Assembly (NCBI GenBank): GCA_020851115.1
Contig: JADZDJ010000116.1
Location: 1 to 33,154, forward strand
Source of the DNA: Pirellulales bacterium
GTDB lineage: Bacteria; Planctomycetota; Planctomycetia; Pirellulales; JADZDJ01
Length of the DNA: 33,154 nt
Direction: 5' to 3'
The notes beneath the pieces are model-generated. The model was given only the letters and a program-made list of their open reading frames with translations, searched no databases and was not told the DNA's origin. Position 1 is the first letter of the stretch; each line of letters starts with the position of its first letter. Made by a program: the position numbers and the translations under genes. Positions 15,309 to 25,519 of the stretch are shown here, in pieces.

Positions 15309-17972
15309 ATGCACGATGAAACCACCTTCGCACTTCGCTGCACCTATCGCTTGCAATTGCGACCTGGGTTTGGTTTTGCTGAAGCGGCAGAGATTGCCGA
15401 CTATTTGGAGGCGCTGGGGATCAGTCACGTCTATTCATCCCCTTATCTGCAAGCCGCTCCGGGGAGTACGCACGGCTACGATGTGCTCGACCATCACAGC
15501 GTCAATGCGCAACTGGGTGGCACGCTGGGGCACGAAGATTTCTGTATGAAGCTTGGCAAGCACCATTTGGGCCAGGTGCTCGATATTGTACCCAACCACA
15601 TGAGCGTTGCGGATCGCGGAAATCGCTGGTGGTGGGATGTGCTGGAAAATGGCCCATCGAGCCGCTATGCCGCCTATTTCGACGTCGACTGGGAGCCGCT
15701 CGAACAGAAGCTGCACAACCTGGTCTCGATGCCGATTCTGGCGGATCATTACGGCCGCGTACTGGAGGCGGGAGAGATTAAGCTTGAACGCGAAGGAGGC
15801 TCGTTTCTGGTCCGTTACTTCGATCACGTCTTGCCGTTGGCGCCCCGATCGCTGGAAGGTATCCTCTCGGCCGCTGCGGAGCGGGCGGAATCCGAGTTCT
15901 TGGCCTTTGCCGCCGATTTCGCGACGACCCTGCCGCTAGCCTCGCAAACCGACAGGATCAGCACGGCGCGACGGCATCGCGACAAGGAAGTGTTGCGCCG
16001 GCTGCTCGATCGCGAATTTCAAGAACATCCTCAACTGTCGGCCGCCGTCGATCAAGTTCTTGGCGAGTTGAACGCTTCGGTGGATGAACTCGATACGCTG
16101 CTGGAGCGACAGAACTACCGGCTCTCCTTGTGGCGCACCGCCAAGCAGGATTTGGGCTATCGCCGATTCTTCGACATCAATACGCTCGTCGGCCTGCGCA
16201 TGGAGGATGATCGCGTCTTTCATGACACGCATGCGTTGATAGCTCACTGGCTCGAACGGGGCGTGCTCGACGGGCTGCGGATCGATCATCCCGACGGCCT
16301 GCGCGACCCACAGCAGTACTTTCAGCGGCTCGCCCAGAGGTCGAGCCGGGCATGGATTGTCGCGGAAAAGATATTGATGCCAGACGAAGCAATTCCCGCC
16401 GATTGGCCGATCGCGGGAACCACCGGATACGACTTTTTGAACTGCGTGCTGGGGCTGTTCGTCAATCCCCTTGCCGCTGAACCGCTTTCGGAATTCTATG
16501 CCGAATTCACCGGTGAACCGACCGACTTCGTGGCCTTGGCGCGCGAAAAAAAGCACATGGTCATGCGCGACTTGTTTGCCAGCGACATCAATCGGCTGAC
16601 CGCACAATTGGCCGACGTGTGCGAGCGACATCGGCGCTACCGCGATTTCACCCGCCGCGAGTTACACTCGATGGTTCGCGAGGTCATCGCTTGCCTGCCG
16701 GTCTATCGAACATACGTCAATGCCGACGCGCGGCAGGTCACCGACACGGATCGACGATATGTCGAGAATGCGATTGAGTTGGCGAAGCAAAATCGGCCCG
16801 AAATCGACGCCGATTTGTTCGACTTCTTTCGCGGCATTTTGCTGCTGGAAACCACCGGGCCTTTGGAAAGCGAACTGGTGATGAGGTTCCAGCAAAGCAC
16901 CGGGCCGGTGATGGCCAAAGGAGTCGAAGACACGGCGTTCTATTGCTACAACCGCTTTGTGGCGCTGAACGATGTCGGCGGCGAGCCGAATCGATTCGGC
17001 GTGTCGGTGGCAGAGTTTCATCAGCATAATCTGGCGATGCTCAAGCGCTATCCGCACACGATGCTGGCGACGGCGACCCACGACACCAAGCGCGGCGAAG
17101 ATGTACGGATGCGGTTGGCCGTGTTGTCAGAAATCCCTGAACGATGGGCGGCGATGGTGCGATTTTGGTCGGCGAAAAATGACCGCCACCGGGTGCAATT
17201 CCAACCCGATCGAAATGCCGAATATTTGTATTATCAGGTGCTCGTGGGCGCGTGGCCAATCGATGCCGAGCGGATGACGGCATTTATGGAAAAAGCAGCG
17301 CGCGAGTCGAAGCAGCACACGGATTGGCTCACCCCAAACGATGAGTACGAGAAAACGCTGCGCGGATTCGTCGCGGCAACGCTTGGCGACGAGGAGTTTA
17401 CCCACTCGGTTGGCGACTTCACCGCAGAAATCATCGCGGCCGGGCGAGTGAATTCGCTGGCGCAAACCCTGCTCAAACTCACCTCACCGGGCATTCCAGA
17501 CATCTACCAAGGGTGCGAGCTGTGGGATCTCAATTTGGTCGATCCCGATAACCGCCGCCCGGTGGACTATTCCTGGCGGCGAAAGTTGCTGTGCCAACTT
17601 GACGAACTTTCCGCCGAACAAATCATGGAGCGTGCTGCGGACGGACTGCCGAAATTGTGGCTCATTCGGCAAACCTTGCGAATGCGACAAACGCACGGCA
17701 ACTGGTTCAACGCGGCGTCTTATGCGCCGCTGGCCGCCGCCGGCCAGCGGTCCAGCCACGTAGTGGCATTCGTGCGCGGCGGAATGGCCATTTCCGTTGT
17801 GCCGAGGCTGCCACTCACGCTGGGCGGCGATTGGGGTGATACGACGCTATCAATTCCTGCCGGCCAATGGCAAAACGCCTTCACCGGTGAGTCGCTGAGC
17901 GGTGGCAAGCTGAGCCTTTCGGACTTGCTGCGACGATTTCCGGTGGCGCTGCTCGCGCCCCAGGGCGAATAA
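15309..17972 (+). CDS. treY: Malto-oligosyltrehalose synthase
   Basis: Turns the reducing-end alpha-1,4 bond of malto-oligosaccharides into an alpha-1,1 bond, making maltooligosyl trehalose for TreZ. An 887-residue GH13 protein (family range about 720-960). The opening TYRLQLRPGFGFAEAAEIAD and YLEALGISHVYSSPYL are diagnostic of TreY. Catalytic regions: DIVPNHMS near residue 95; GLRIDHPDGLRDP with the nucleophile Asp near 325; IVAEKIL with the acid/base Glu near 352; and TATHDTKRGED near 590. GGAG lies seven bases before the ATG. Near 16546 the frame crosses seven A without a break. It converges on treZ with only a 20-base gap and no visible terminator between them, so it is transcribed apart from the rest of the cluster. 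Confidence 0.95.
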   Translation: MHDETTFALRCTYRLQLRPGFGFAEAAEIADYLEALGISHVYSSPYLQAAPGSTHGYDVLDHHSVNAQLGGTLGHEDFCMKLGKHHLGQVLDIVPNHMSVADRGNRWWWDVLENGPSSRYAAYFDVDWEPLEQKLHNLVSMPILADHYGRVLEAGEIKLEREGGSFLVRYFDHVLPLAPRSLEGILSAAAERAESEFLAFAADFATTLPLASQTDRISTARRHRDKEVLRRLLDREFQEHPQLSAAVDQVLGELNASVDELDTLLERQNYRLSLWRTAKQDLGYRRFFDINTLVGLRMEDDRVFHDTHALIAHWLERGVLDGLRIDHPDGLRDPQQYFQRLAQRSSRAWIVAEKILMPDEAIPADWPIAGTTGYDFLNCVLGLFVNPLAAEPLSEFYAEFTGEPTDFVALAREKKHMVMRDLFASDINRLTAQLADVCERHRRYRDFTRRELHSMVREVIACLPVYRTYVNADARQVTDTDRRYVENAIELAKQNRPEIDADLFDFFRGILLLETTGPLESELVMRFQQSTGPVMAKGVEDTAFYCYNRFVALNDVGGEPNRFGVSVAEFHQHNLAMLKRYPHTMLATATHDTKRGEDVRMRLAVLSEIPERWAAMVRFWSAKNDRHRVQFQPDRNAEYLYYQVLVGAWPIDAERMTAFMEKAARESKQHTDWLTPNDEYEKTLRGFVAATLGDEEFTHSVGDFTAEIIAAGRVNSLAQTLLKLTSPGIPDIYQGCELWDLNLVDPDNRRPVDYSWRRKLLCQLDELSAEQIMERAADGLPKLWLIRQTLRMRQTHGNWFNAASYAPLAAAGQRSSHVVAFVRGGMAISVVPRLPLTLGGDWGDTTLSIPAGQWQNAFTGESLSGGKLSLSDLLRRFPVALLAPQGE

Positions 17973-17992
17973 GCGCCACCGAACGCCTCCAA

Positions 17993-19888
17993 CTACCGCA
18001 CCCAGACCAAGGCCGAACGCCGTGCGATTTGTACGCGGATGTTGCCGCTGGATGTGGTTTCCCTGGCCAGTTGCGAGCCAGGTCCGCCCCACTGTACATC
18101 GCTCGAATCGAGCACCCGCCGCCAGATGCCACAAGGCAATTCGAGTGTGGCGTCAACGTCATGATCGGCGAAATTCATTACCATTGCAGCGCCGTCAGCC
18201 CCTGCCATGCGCAAAACGAAGATCGCTTCGCCGTCGGAAACCAGTTCGACGTTCATCGAATTCTTATCGAGGTTCCACAGCGCCGACTGCTCCTTGCGGA
18301 GCCGAATCAGTTCTTGGTAATAGTTCCACATGGTCGCGTGGCGACCGTCGAATCGCAGCGCGTGGTTGAGATGCGAACGGTCGAACGTCTGCTCGCTACA
18401 TGGGTCGGGCCAGGTGTCGGGCCATTCGAAATCGACAAACTCTTCTCGCCTTCCCTTCCGCACCGCCTCCAGCAGGGCCGGGTCGCTATGGCTGACGAAA
18501 TACAAAAACGGTGCCTGCTCGGCGTACTCCTCTCCCATGAATAGCAGCGGGATAGAGGCAGAAAATATTACCGCCGCGGCAGCCAGTTTGGCCGATTCAA
18601 AATCGACATCGTGGCACAATCGTTCGCCGCAAGGTCGGTTGCCGACTTGATCGTGATTCTGCGAGAATACGACCAGTTGGCCGGCGCGGACGGCGCTCGC
18701 CGGCGCACCGTGGCGTCGGCGGTAAAAAGACGAATAACCACCGTCGAGCACAAAGCCGTCGCGAAACGCTTTAGCGAGCTTCTCCAGGCCGCGGTAGTCG
18801 CAATAATAGCCGTCGGCGTTGCCGGTGAGCGCCACGCGCAGCGCATGTTCGAAATCGTCGTTCCACTGCGCATCAAGCCCGAATCCATTCTGCTGGGCCG
18901 AGAGGATATGGCGCGGATCGTTACGATTGCTTTCGGCGATCGTAAAGACGTGCCGGCCCAGCTCTTCGCCCCTTGCGCGAACCGCCGCCGCAAGCTCCTT
19001 CAAAAATGGAAAGGCCGACTCGTCGACGATCGCATGAATCGCGTCCAGCCGCAGCGCGTCAATGTAATAAGCGGTAATCCATTCGAGCGCATTGCTGAGG
19101 AAGAACCTGCGCACCTCGTCGCTATTAGGTCCGTCAAAGTTCAGCGCAGCGCCCCACGGCGTGTGATAGCGCTCGGTGAAGTACGGAGCGTATTCGTTGA
19201 AGTAATTTCCTTCCGGGCCTAAGTGGTTGTACACCACATCGAGCACGACGGCCAAGCCGCGGACATGGGCGGCGTCCACCAGCCGCTTCAAACCTAGCGG
19301 CCCACCATAACTATTTTGCACGGCGAACGGATGCACGCCGTCATAACCCCAGTTTCGGCGGCCTGGAAATTGTGCGAGCGGCATGAGTTCGATCGCCGTG
19401 ATGCCCAATTCCACCAACGCGTCAAGCTGTGAAATCACGCCGTCGAAGGTTCCCTCTGGCGTGAAGACGCCGACGTGAAGTTCGTACAATACATATTCAG
19501 CCAGTGGTAAACCGCGCCATGTCGAGTCTGTCCAGGCAAACTCGGAAGCGACGACTGCGGATGGCTTGTGTACCCCCTCAGGCTGGAAGCGAGAGGCTGG
19601 ATCGGGCCATTGGCGACCGTCGGGAAAGCGGAACAAATAGCGCGTGCCGGGCGGCACGTCGGCTGCGATCGTGCAATGATAGCCATCGATGCGATCGAGT
19701 GGCACGGCACGATTTTGTTGCGACGCGATCACGACTTCCAGCGACGTCGCTTTCGGCGCCCAGACGTTGAAACCAGTCTGGCCATCGCCGAGATACGTAG
19801 CGCCCAGTGGCAGTTCGCTCATGGTCAGATTGGCGAGGCCGCGGTTTGGCGGTGTGGTCAACTTCTGGGCTGTTGTCGCAGGCGGCAT
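17993..19888 (-). CDS. treZ: Malto-oligosyltrehalose trehalohydrolase
   Basis: Cuts free trehalose from maltooligosyl trehalose made by TreY. A 631-residue protein: an N-terminal CBM48/E-set domain (GFNVWAPKATSLEVVI) and a GH13 barrel with DVVYNHLGPEGNYF near residue 225, DALRLDAIHAI (nucleophile Asp) near 278, TIAESNRND (Glu) near 315 and SQNHDQVGN near 408. The last two with HLGPEGNY identify TreZ among GH13 enzymes. I chose ATG 19888, which has AGAGG 13 bases upstream. The frame is open to 19930 and another ATG lies at 19822, so the N-terminus is not certain. It is the last gene of the minus-strand operon, 98 bases after treS/mak. Confidence 0.94.
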   Translation of the reverse strand: MPPATTAQKLTTPPNRGLANLTMSELPLGATYLGDGQTGFNVWAPKATSLEVVIASQQNRAVPLDRIDGYHCTIAADVPPGTRYLFRFPDGRQWPDPASRFQPEGVHKPSAVVASEFAWTDSTWRGLPLAEYVLYELHVGVFTPEGTFDGVISQLDALVELGITAIELMPLAQFPGRRNWGYDGVHPFAVQNSYGGPLGLKRLVDAAHVRGLAVVLDVVYNHLGPEGNYFNEYAPYFTERYHTPWGAALNFDGPNSDEVRRFFLSNALEWITAYYIDALRLDAIHAIVDESAFPFLKELAAAVRARGEELGRHVFTIAESNRNDPRHILSAQQNGFGLDAQWNDDFEHALRVALTGNADGYYCDYRGLEKLAKAFRDGFVLDGGYSSFYRRRHGAPASAVRAGQLVVFSQNHDQVGNRPCGERLCHDVDFESAKLAAAAVIFSASIPLLFMGEEYAEQAPFLYFVSHSDPALLEAVRKGRREEFVDFEWPDTWPDPCSEQTFDRSHLNHALRFDGRHATMWNYYQELIRLRKEQSALWNLDKNSMNVELVSDGEAIFVLRMAGADGAAMVMNFADHDVDATLELPCGIWRRVLDSSDVQWGGPGSQLARETTSSGNIRVQIARRSALVWVR

Positions 19889-19986
19889 GGTTGTTGTTTC
19901 ACCTCTCGGCCGGTATCGAGTTCGCAGCATGTCACTGGATCAATTTTTGCCCACGGAATTTCCACGAATTCCGCACCAACCTGTCG

Positions 19987-22900
19987 CTACGCAAGCAGCT
20001 CCAATATGCCGGTCAAGGGGACTTCGACCCAGTCGGGACGGTTATTAAGTTCGTAACCGAGTTCGTAAATCGCTTTTTCGAGCAGGTAAAAATCGAGCAG
20101 TATATTTTGCTCGTCGCGGGATGCCGGAAAAAATGCAGCATCGAGGCTGTGATCGTGGTAGGCTTTCAAAAACGCCACTGCTGCACGGCGATACCAGAAG
20201 GCGGCGGCTTGCTTGAGTGGTCGTGTATTTTCGATGGTCACCAGGCCGCGGGCTGCCAGTTGAAAATAGCCTTGCAGCGCGGCGTAGTGCAACGACCGCG
20301 CCATGCCGGCGACGTCTTGCAGCGCCGAGCGCTTCAGGCGGCGCTCTGTCAACGGCCGTGCCGGCTCGCCTTCGAAATCGATGATCACAAAGTCCTTGCC
20401 GGTGTAGAGCACCTGACCAAGATGGTAGTCGCCGTGGCAGCGAATTCGGCTGGCAGAGATTTTCTTGCCGACGATGGCATGGAAGCAATCGTAGACCAGT
20501 TGCTCGCGTTCGAGCAGGCTTTGGGCGAGCGCCTCGGCGGCAGGCGGGATATGGCTCAATCGCCGCTTGAGCAACTGCAATTTTTGCGATGCCAACTTGC
20601 GGGCCGATTGATACATCGACCTTTGATAAAGCTGCGAGAAGCTTTCTGGCGCGAACGCTGCCTCGTTGGCTCCTTCGGACAGCGCTCGATGCAGTTCCGC
20701 GGTGCGCTGGCCGAGCAGCGCGGCGTGGTGCAAGAATCCGCCCGCCAGCTCTTCGGCCAGTCGTGGCGGCGGTTGATCGACCATGTGCCACAAGGGCGTT
20801 CGCTGATTGAGGTCGGCGACGGGCCATTCCTCCAGTGGAAGCGCCAACACTTGGTCGAAATATCGTCCGAGGTGGTCGAGCGTCATCTGCCAGGCCGTTT
20901 CCGATTGCGGCACGAGCGCATACATCACTCCCAAGGTTCGCGGCTCTGACTCTTCATTGCGGTATTCAATCGCTCCCAGCAATTCCGGAACGTGAGCAAA
21001 CCGGCGTCGAATGTGCAATAGACGACCGATTTCCAAATCAGGATTCATGCCGGCATCGACGCGGCGAAATAGCTTGAGGATGGCTTTTTCGCCGTAAATA
21101 ATCGAGGTATTGCTTTGCTCTGATTTTACCGGCGCGGGCGCAGGAAGGTCGGACGATTCACCAAGCTGGCGCTTCAAAGCCGACGTGGACCAGGCAATCA
21201 ATTCGCCGTGGCGGCCCCTGGTGCGGCGGCGCTTTAGTACCGTGTCGAACAAGTTGGCCGCGAAGGCGCCGTCAAATCCAGAATCGAAGAGCACGCCGCT
21301 CTGCTTGATGGCGACGAGGTGCATGCGAGCGATGGCCGCACCTGGAAATTCGGCCGCCAACCGCTCGCCAGCTTCGCCCATGGCACAGCCGATCGGGATG
21401 ACGTAGCTCTCCGGCTCACCATCGACATATTCCACGCAAATCATCGCTAATTCGGTCGAGCCGCGGCGCTGGTTCGATGGTCCCAATGGAATGACCTCCT
21501 TGATCCCCACGCTTTGAATCGTTCTGGCTTTGCCCCCGAACCAGCGCCGCAACGGGAGCCACTTTCTTAAGGCAGCCTGAAGCTGCGGCTGGTGGCGAGC
21601 CGCGAAAATTTCGTCCCACGATTCTTGGACGCTGATGGCAGGAACGTGACCGATCGAATCCGAACTCTCGCTCGATTCGCTCGGCGGCACCGAGAACCAA
21701 TAAAACGAATGCGGCCCCAGCGTGAGCAAATAAGGCAATTTGCCGATCTGCGGAAAGCGAGTTTGTCCGAATAGCTCGACCGGCACGCGACCTTCCAGCG
21801 CGCTCAAGTCAAGTTCAACACATTGCACAAAGCGCGACAGATTCGCGACGACCAGAATGATTTCGTCGTCGTACTTCCGCAAAAACGCCAGCACCTTGGC
21901 GTTTTCGGGTGAAAGTAGTTCAAGTGTGCCGCGGCCGAAAGCAGGGTACTTTTGTCGCAAGGCGATCAGCCGCTTCATCCACCACCAGAGCGATTGCGGG
22001 TTATTGCGCTGCGTTTCGACATTGACGCTTTCGTACAAGTATTCGGGATCGATGACGACGGGCAGGAACAGCCGCTGCGGATTGGCCTTCGAGAAACCGC
22101 CGTTCCGGTCGGCACTCCATTGCATCGGCGTGCGCACGCCATTGCGGTCTCCCAAATAGATATTGTCTCCCATGCCGATTTCGTCACCGTAGTAGATCAC
22201 CGGCGTCCCTGGCAGCGAAAACAACAGACCGTTGAGCAATTCTATCGTGCGCCGATTGTTGTTGAGCAGCGGTGCCAGGCGGCGGCGGATGCCTAAATTG
22301 ATGCGCGCCTCGCGGTCGTGCGCATAGACACGATACATATAGTCGCGCTCTTCATCGGTGACCATTTCCAGCGTTAGCTCATCGTGATTGCGCAAAAAGA
22401 TGAACCATTGGCAATTGTCAGGAATCGGCGGCGTTTGCTGCAAAATATCGACGATCGGAAAGCGGTCCTCCATGTGCTTGGCCATGAACAGCCGCGGCAT
22501 GACGGGAAAATGAAACGCCGTGTGGCATTCGTCGCCATCGCCGAAATAGTCACGGGCGTCCTCCGGCCATTGATTGGCTTCGGCGAGTAACATCCGTCCG
22601 GGAAAATGGTCGTCGATGTGCCGGCGTAGCTTCTTCAGAAAGAAATGTGTTTCCGGCAGATTCTCGCAGTTAGAGCCTTCACGCTCGTATAGATAAGGCA
22701 CGGCGTCGAGGCGCATGCCATCGACGCCCATCTTCAACCAGAAATCGAACGCCTGGAACAATGCATCGTGTACCGCCGGGTTGTCGAAGTTCAAGTCCGG
22801 CTGATGCGCGTAGAACCGATGCCAATAGTAGGATTTGGCGACCGGATCCCAACTCCAGTTCGAAGGCTCAAAATCTTTGAAAATAATGCGGGCATCGAGA

Positions 22901-23376
22901 TACTTGTCGGGTGCATTGCTCCAAACATAAAATTCGCGATGCAACGAGCCTGGTTTTGCTTGGCGGGCGCGTTGGAACCAGGGATGTTGATCGGAGGTAT
23001 GATTCAATACCAACTCCGTAATGACGCGCAAGCCGCGAGCATGAGCTTCGCGCAGAAAGTTCTTGAAATCGCGTAGTGTGCCGTAGGCCGGGTTGACGTC
23101 GGTATAGTTGGAGATGTCATAACCGTCGTCTTTCAGCGGCGACGGATAGAACGGCAGCAGCCAGAGCGCCGACACGCCTAAATCTTGCAAGTAGTCGAGT
23201 TTCTCGGTCAAGCCGACGAAGTCACCGATGCCGTCTCCCGTGCTATCGCAAAACGACCGCACATGCAATTGATAAATTACGGCGTCTTTATACCAGAGGG
23301 GCGCGGCTTCGAGTGCCGCGGCGGCGCTGGCGCTTGAATAGGCTACGGGCGAATCGGTGACAACTTCGGCGGTCAT
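19987..23376 (-). CDS. treS: Trehalose synthase-maltokinase fusion (TreS-Mak)
   Basis: A two-enzyme fusion of about 1129 residues. The N-terminal GH13 domain (about 25-575) isomerises trehalose and maltose: AVIYQLHVRSFCDSTGDGIG, ELVLNHTSDQHPW near 120, GVDGMRLDAVPYL (nucleophile) near 215, LLAEANQWPED (Glu) near 262 and FLRNHDEL near 327. The C-terminal half is a maltokinase with an aminoglycoside-phosphotransferase-like fold: WLPLRRWFGGKART opens its cap domain, and CHGDYHLGQVLY (near 980) and VIIDFEGEPARP (near 1000) are the catalytic and metal sites. The fused enzyme would pass maltose straight to phosphorylation with ATP, feeding GlgE. I chose ATG 23376; the frame is open back to a TTG at 23460 but the extra residues are not family-like. 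Lies 97 bases after glgE in the same operon. The C-terminal half is the Mak/Pep2 type. Confidence 0.95.
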   Translation of the reverse strand: MTAEVVTDSPVAYSSASAAAALEAAPLWYKDAVIYQLHVRSFCDSTGDGIGDFVGLTEKLDYLQDLGVSALWLLPFYPSPLKDDGYDISNYTDVNPAYGTLRDFKNFLREAHARGLRVITELVLNHTSDQHPWFQRARQAKPGSLHREFYVWSNAPDKYLDARIIFKDFEPSNWSWDPVAKSYYWHRFYAHQPDLNFDNPAVHDALFQAFDFWLKMGVDGMRLDAVPYLYEREGSNCENLPETHFFLKKLRRHIDDHFPGRMLLAEANQWPEDARDYFGDGDECHTAFHFPVMPRLFMAKHMEDRFPIVDILQQTPPIPDNCQWFIFLRNHDELTLEMVTDEERDYMYRVYAHDREARINLGIRRRLAPLLNNNRRTIELLNGLLFSLPGTPVIYYGDEIGMGDNIYLGDRNGVRTPMQWSADRNGGFSKANPQRLFLPVVIDPEYLYESVNVETQRNNPQSLWWWMKRLIALRQKYPAFGRGTLELLSPENAKVLAFLRKYDDEIILVVANLSRFVQCVELDLSALEGRVPVELFGQTRFPQIGKLPYLLTLGPHSFYWFSVPPSESSESSDSIGHVPAISVQESWDEIFAARHQPQLQAALRKWLPLRRWFGGKARTIQSVGIKEVIPLGPSNQRRGSTELAMICVEYVDGEPESYVIPIGCAMGEAGERLAAEFPGAAIARMHLVAIKQSGVLFDSGFDGAFAANLFDTVLKRRRTRGRHGELIAWSTSALKRQLGESSDLPAPAPVKSEQSNTSIIYGEKAILKLFRRVDAGMNPDLEIGRLLHIRRRFAHVPELLGAIEYRNEESEPRTLGVMYALVPQSETAWQMTLDHLGRYFDQVLALPLEEWPVADLNQRTPLWHMVDQPPPRLAEELAGGFLHHAALLGQRTAELHRALSEGANEAAFAPESFSQLYQRSMYQSARKLASQKLQLLKRRLSHIPPAAEALAQSLLEREQLVYDCFHAIVGKKISASRIRCHGDYHLGQVLYTGKDFVIIDFEGEPARPLTERRLKRSALQDVAGMARSLHYAALQGYFQLAARGLVTIENTRPLKQAAAFWYRRAAVAFLKAYHDHSLDAAFFPASRDEQNILLDFYLLEKAIYELGYELNNRPDWVEVPLTGILELLA

Positions 23377-23473
23377 CGGATAATTCTGGAACCTGAATTG
23401 GTTAGTGATCGGCGGTTGGCAATTCCGGTGGAATGATTCACATTCTTGCAATTTCGGCAAATTGATTGGCTAC

Positions 23474-25429
23474 TCAGCGGCGTAAATGAAACACATGGGC
23501 GACCGCCGTTTGTGGATTCAATTCAATGTACACGCGCGGCGAATGCCAGCGGAACGCACTCGTGGCCAACAAGTCGATCGCCTCGCAACCATCAGCATAT
23601 TCGGCGGGCAACTCCAGCCAGCCACTGTGGGTTTGGTGAGGATCGAGATTGACCACGACAAGTACTTTGTCGTCGCCGATTGCCGCCTGTTTGCTGAACG
23701 CCAACAACTGATCGCTGTCGATTGCATGGAATGTAACACTGCCGTTGCGCTGCAAGGCCGCGTGCTCCCTGCGGATGCGATTCAACCGCGCGAGCAGTTC
23801 GCGCAGGCTATCGGGGCGTTCGAATTCCCAACGCTTGAGTTCATATTTCTCCGAATTCAAATACTCTTCACTGCCAGGCTCTCGCGGGGCGTGCTCTAGC
23901 AGCTCGAACGCCGCTCCATAGATACCATAGTTTGCCCCAAGCGTCGCCGCCAGAATCGCCCTCGCGATAAACGCCGGCCGGCCGCCGGTTTGCAAATAGG
24001 AATGCAGAACGTCCGGTGTGTTCGGCCACAGGTTTGGGCGAAACACATCGGCCAGCGCCGACTGTGAAAGCTCGGTGAAGTATTCGGTCAACTCCTGCTT
24101 CGAATTTCGCCAAGTGAAATAGGTGTACGATTGCGTGAATCCGAGCTTTGCCAGTCGATACATGATCTTGGGCCGCGTGAAGGCCTCGGAAAGAAAGATC
24201 GCATCGGGCCGCACTCGTTTCACTTCGGCGATGCAAGTTTCCCAAAAGGCGAATGGTTTCGTGTGGGGATTATCGACTCGGAAGATTCGCACGCCGTGCT
24301 CGATCCAAAATAAGAAGATGCTCGTGAGTTCTTCCCAGAGGGCGCGCCAATCGTCGCATTCGAAATCGAACGGGAAAATGTCCTGATATTTCTTTGGCGG
24401 GTTCTCGGCATACTGGATCGTGCCGTCGGGCCGACCGCGAAACCAATTCGGATGCTCGCGGACATAGGGATGGTCGGGTGAGCATTGAAAGGCGATGTCC
24501 AGCGCGAGTTCGATGTTGCGATCCGCTGCGGCGGCCACCAGCGCGTGAAAATCGTCGGTCGTGCCGAGTTGGGGATGAATCGCTTTGTGTCCACCTTCGG
24601 GTCCGCCAATTGCCCACGGGCTGCCGACATCGCTCGGGTCGGCGGTTGCGGCATTGTTCTTGCCCTTGCGAAACGCCCGTCCGATGGGATGGATCGGCGG
24701 CAGATAGAGCACGTCGAACCCCATCTCAGCAATATACGGCAGCCGAGCGATCGCGTCTTGCAGCGTTCCATGCTGTCCGATTTCCTTGCCATACGACCGG
24801 GGAAAGAGTTCGTACCAAGCACTGAACGCGGCCCGCTCGTCGTCAACTGCAATCGGTATTTCGTGCGACATTGTCGCCAGGGTGCGATCGGCGTATCGAT
24901 CCATCAAGGCGAGTAAATCAGCATGTGCGGCAACCGCGCATCGCGTCGACGGGCTGGACGATTGAAACGAGCCTTCAGCCGCGATTCGCTCTGCAAACTG
25001 GGCAAGCCGCTGCGAGTCGATTCCGCTCGCTCGCTGGGTGGCAGCTCGTACAAGCTCCATGCCGATTAGCAGATCGACGTGCAAGTCTTGCCCTACAGCG
25101 GCGCGTTTCTCCAGATCATGACGCCAGGATAGAAAACGATCGACCCAGGATTCGATTCGATAACGATGCCGCCCCAGGCGATGGACGGAAAACTCGCCTC
25201 GCCAGCGATCATTTCCCAGCGGCACCATCGGCAACTCGTGCCATTCCGATTCATCTTCGTGGCGATGCTGAAGCTTGACGGCGAGTTCTTCGTGGCCATC
25301 GGTGAATACGTCGGCTTCGACGACGACGCCGTCGCCGACGATCCGCTTCATTGCAAACCGCCCCCCATCGACCTGTGGGCGAATCCCTTCCATCACAACG
25401 CGGCGGCGACCTGATTCCAACGGCTGCAT
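23474..25429 (-). CDS. glgE: Alpha-1,4-glucan:maltose-1-phosphate maltosyltransferase
   Basis: Adds maltosyl units from maltose-1-phosphate to the non-reducing ends of alpha-1,4-glucans. A 651-residue GH13_3 enzyme of normal length. The N-terminal part holds GIRPQVDGGRFAMKRIVGD and VEADVFTDGHEEL. The barrel holds FDVLYLPPIHPIGRAFRKGK, the nucleophile Asp in FRVDNPHTKP (near 385) and the acid/base Glu in FLSEAFTRPK (near 412). RVDNPHTKP is specific to GlgE. ATG 25429 has AAGGA and GGAGG just upstream. It sits between glgX and treS/mak, matching the TreS-Mak-GlgE route of glucan synthesis. Confidence 0.96.
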   Translation of the reverse strand: MQPLESGRRRVVMEGIRPQVDGGRFAMKRIVGDGVVVEADVFTDGHEELAVKLQHRHEDESEWHELPMVPLGNDRWRGEFSVHRLGRHRYRIESWVDRFLSWRHDLEKRAAVGQDLHVDLLIGMELVRAATQRASGIDSQRLAQFAERIAAEGSFQSSSPSTRCAVAAHADLLALMDRYADRTLATMSHEIPIAVDDERAAFSAWYELFPRSYGKEIGQHGTLQDAIARLPYIAEMGFDVLYLPPIHPIGRAFRKGKNNAATADPSDVGSPWAIGGPEGGHKAIHPQLGTTDDFHALVAAAADRNIELALDIAFQCSPDHPYVREHPNWFRGRPDGTIQYAENPPKKYQDIFPFDFECDDWRALWEELTSIFLFWIEHGVRIFRVDNPHTKPFAFWETCIAEVKRVRPDAIFLSEAFTRPKIMYRLAKLGFTQSYTYFTWRNSKQELTEYFTELSQSALADVFRPNLWPNTPDVLHSYLQTGGRPAFIARAILAATLGANYGIYGAAFELLEHAPREPGSEEYLNSEKYELKRWEFERPDSLRELLARLNRIRREHAALQRNGSVTFHAIDSDQLLAFSKQAAIGDDKVLVVVNLDPHQTHSGWLELPAEYADGCEAIDLLATSAFRWHSPRVYIELNPQTAVAHVFHLRR

Positions 25430-25519
25430 TCACTCCATTCCTTTCCTCCGTGAAGCGTGTCTGTGCATAACACACTCGATGAATTCTACCGCCAAATCGC
25501 GCGCGAGAACTACTGCGAT

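Noticed and set aside
19807..20949. 380-codon plus-strand frame
   Set aside because: Antisense to the maltokinase half of TreS-Mak and to treZ; no protein motif.
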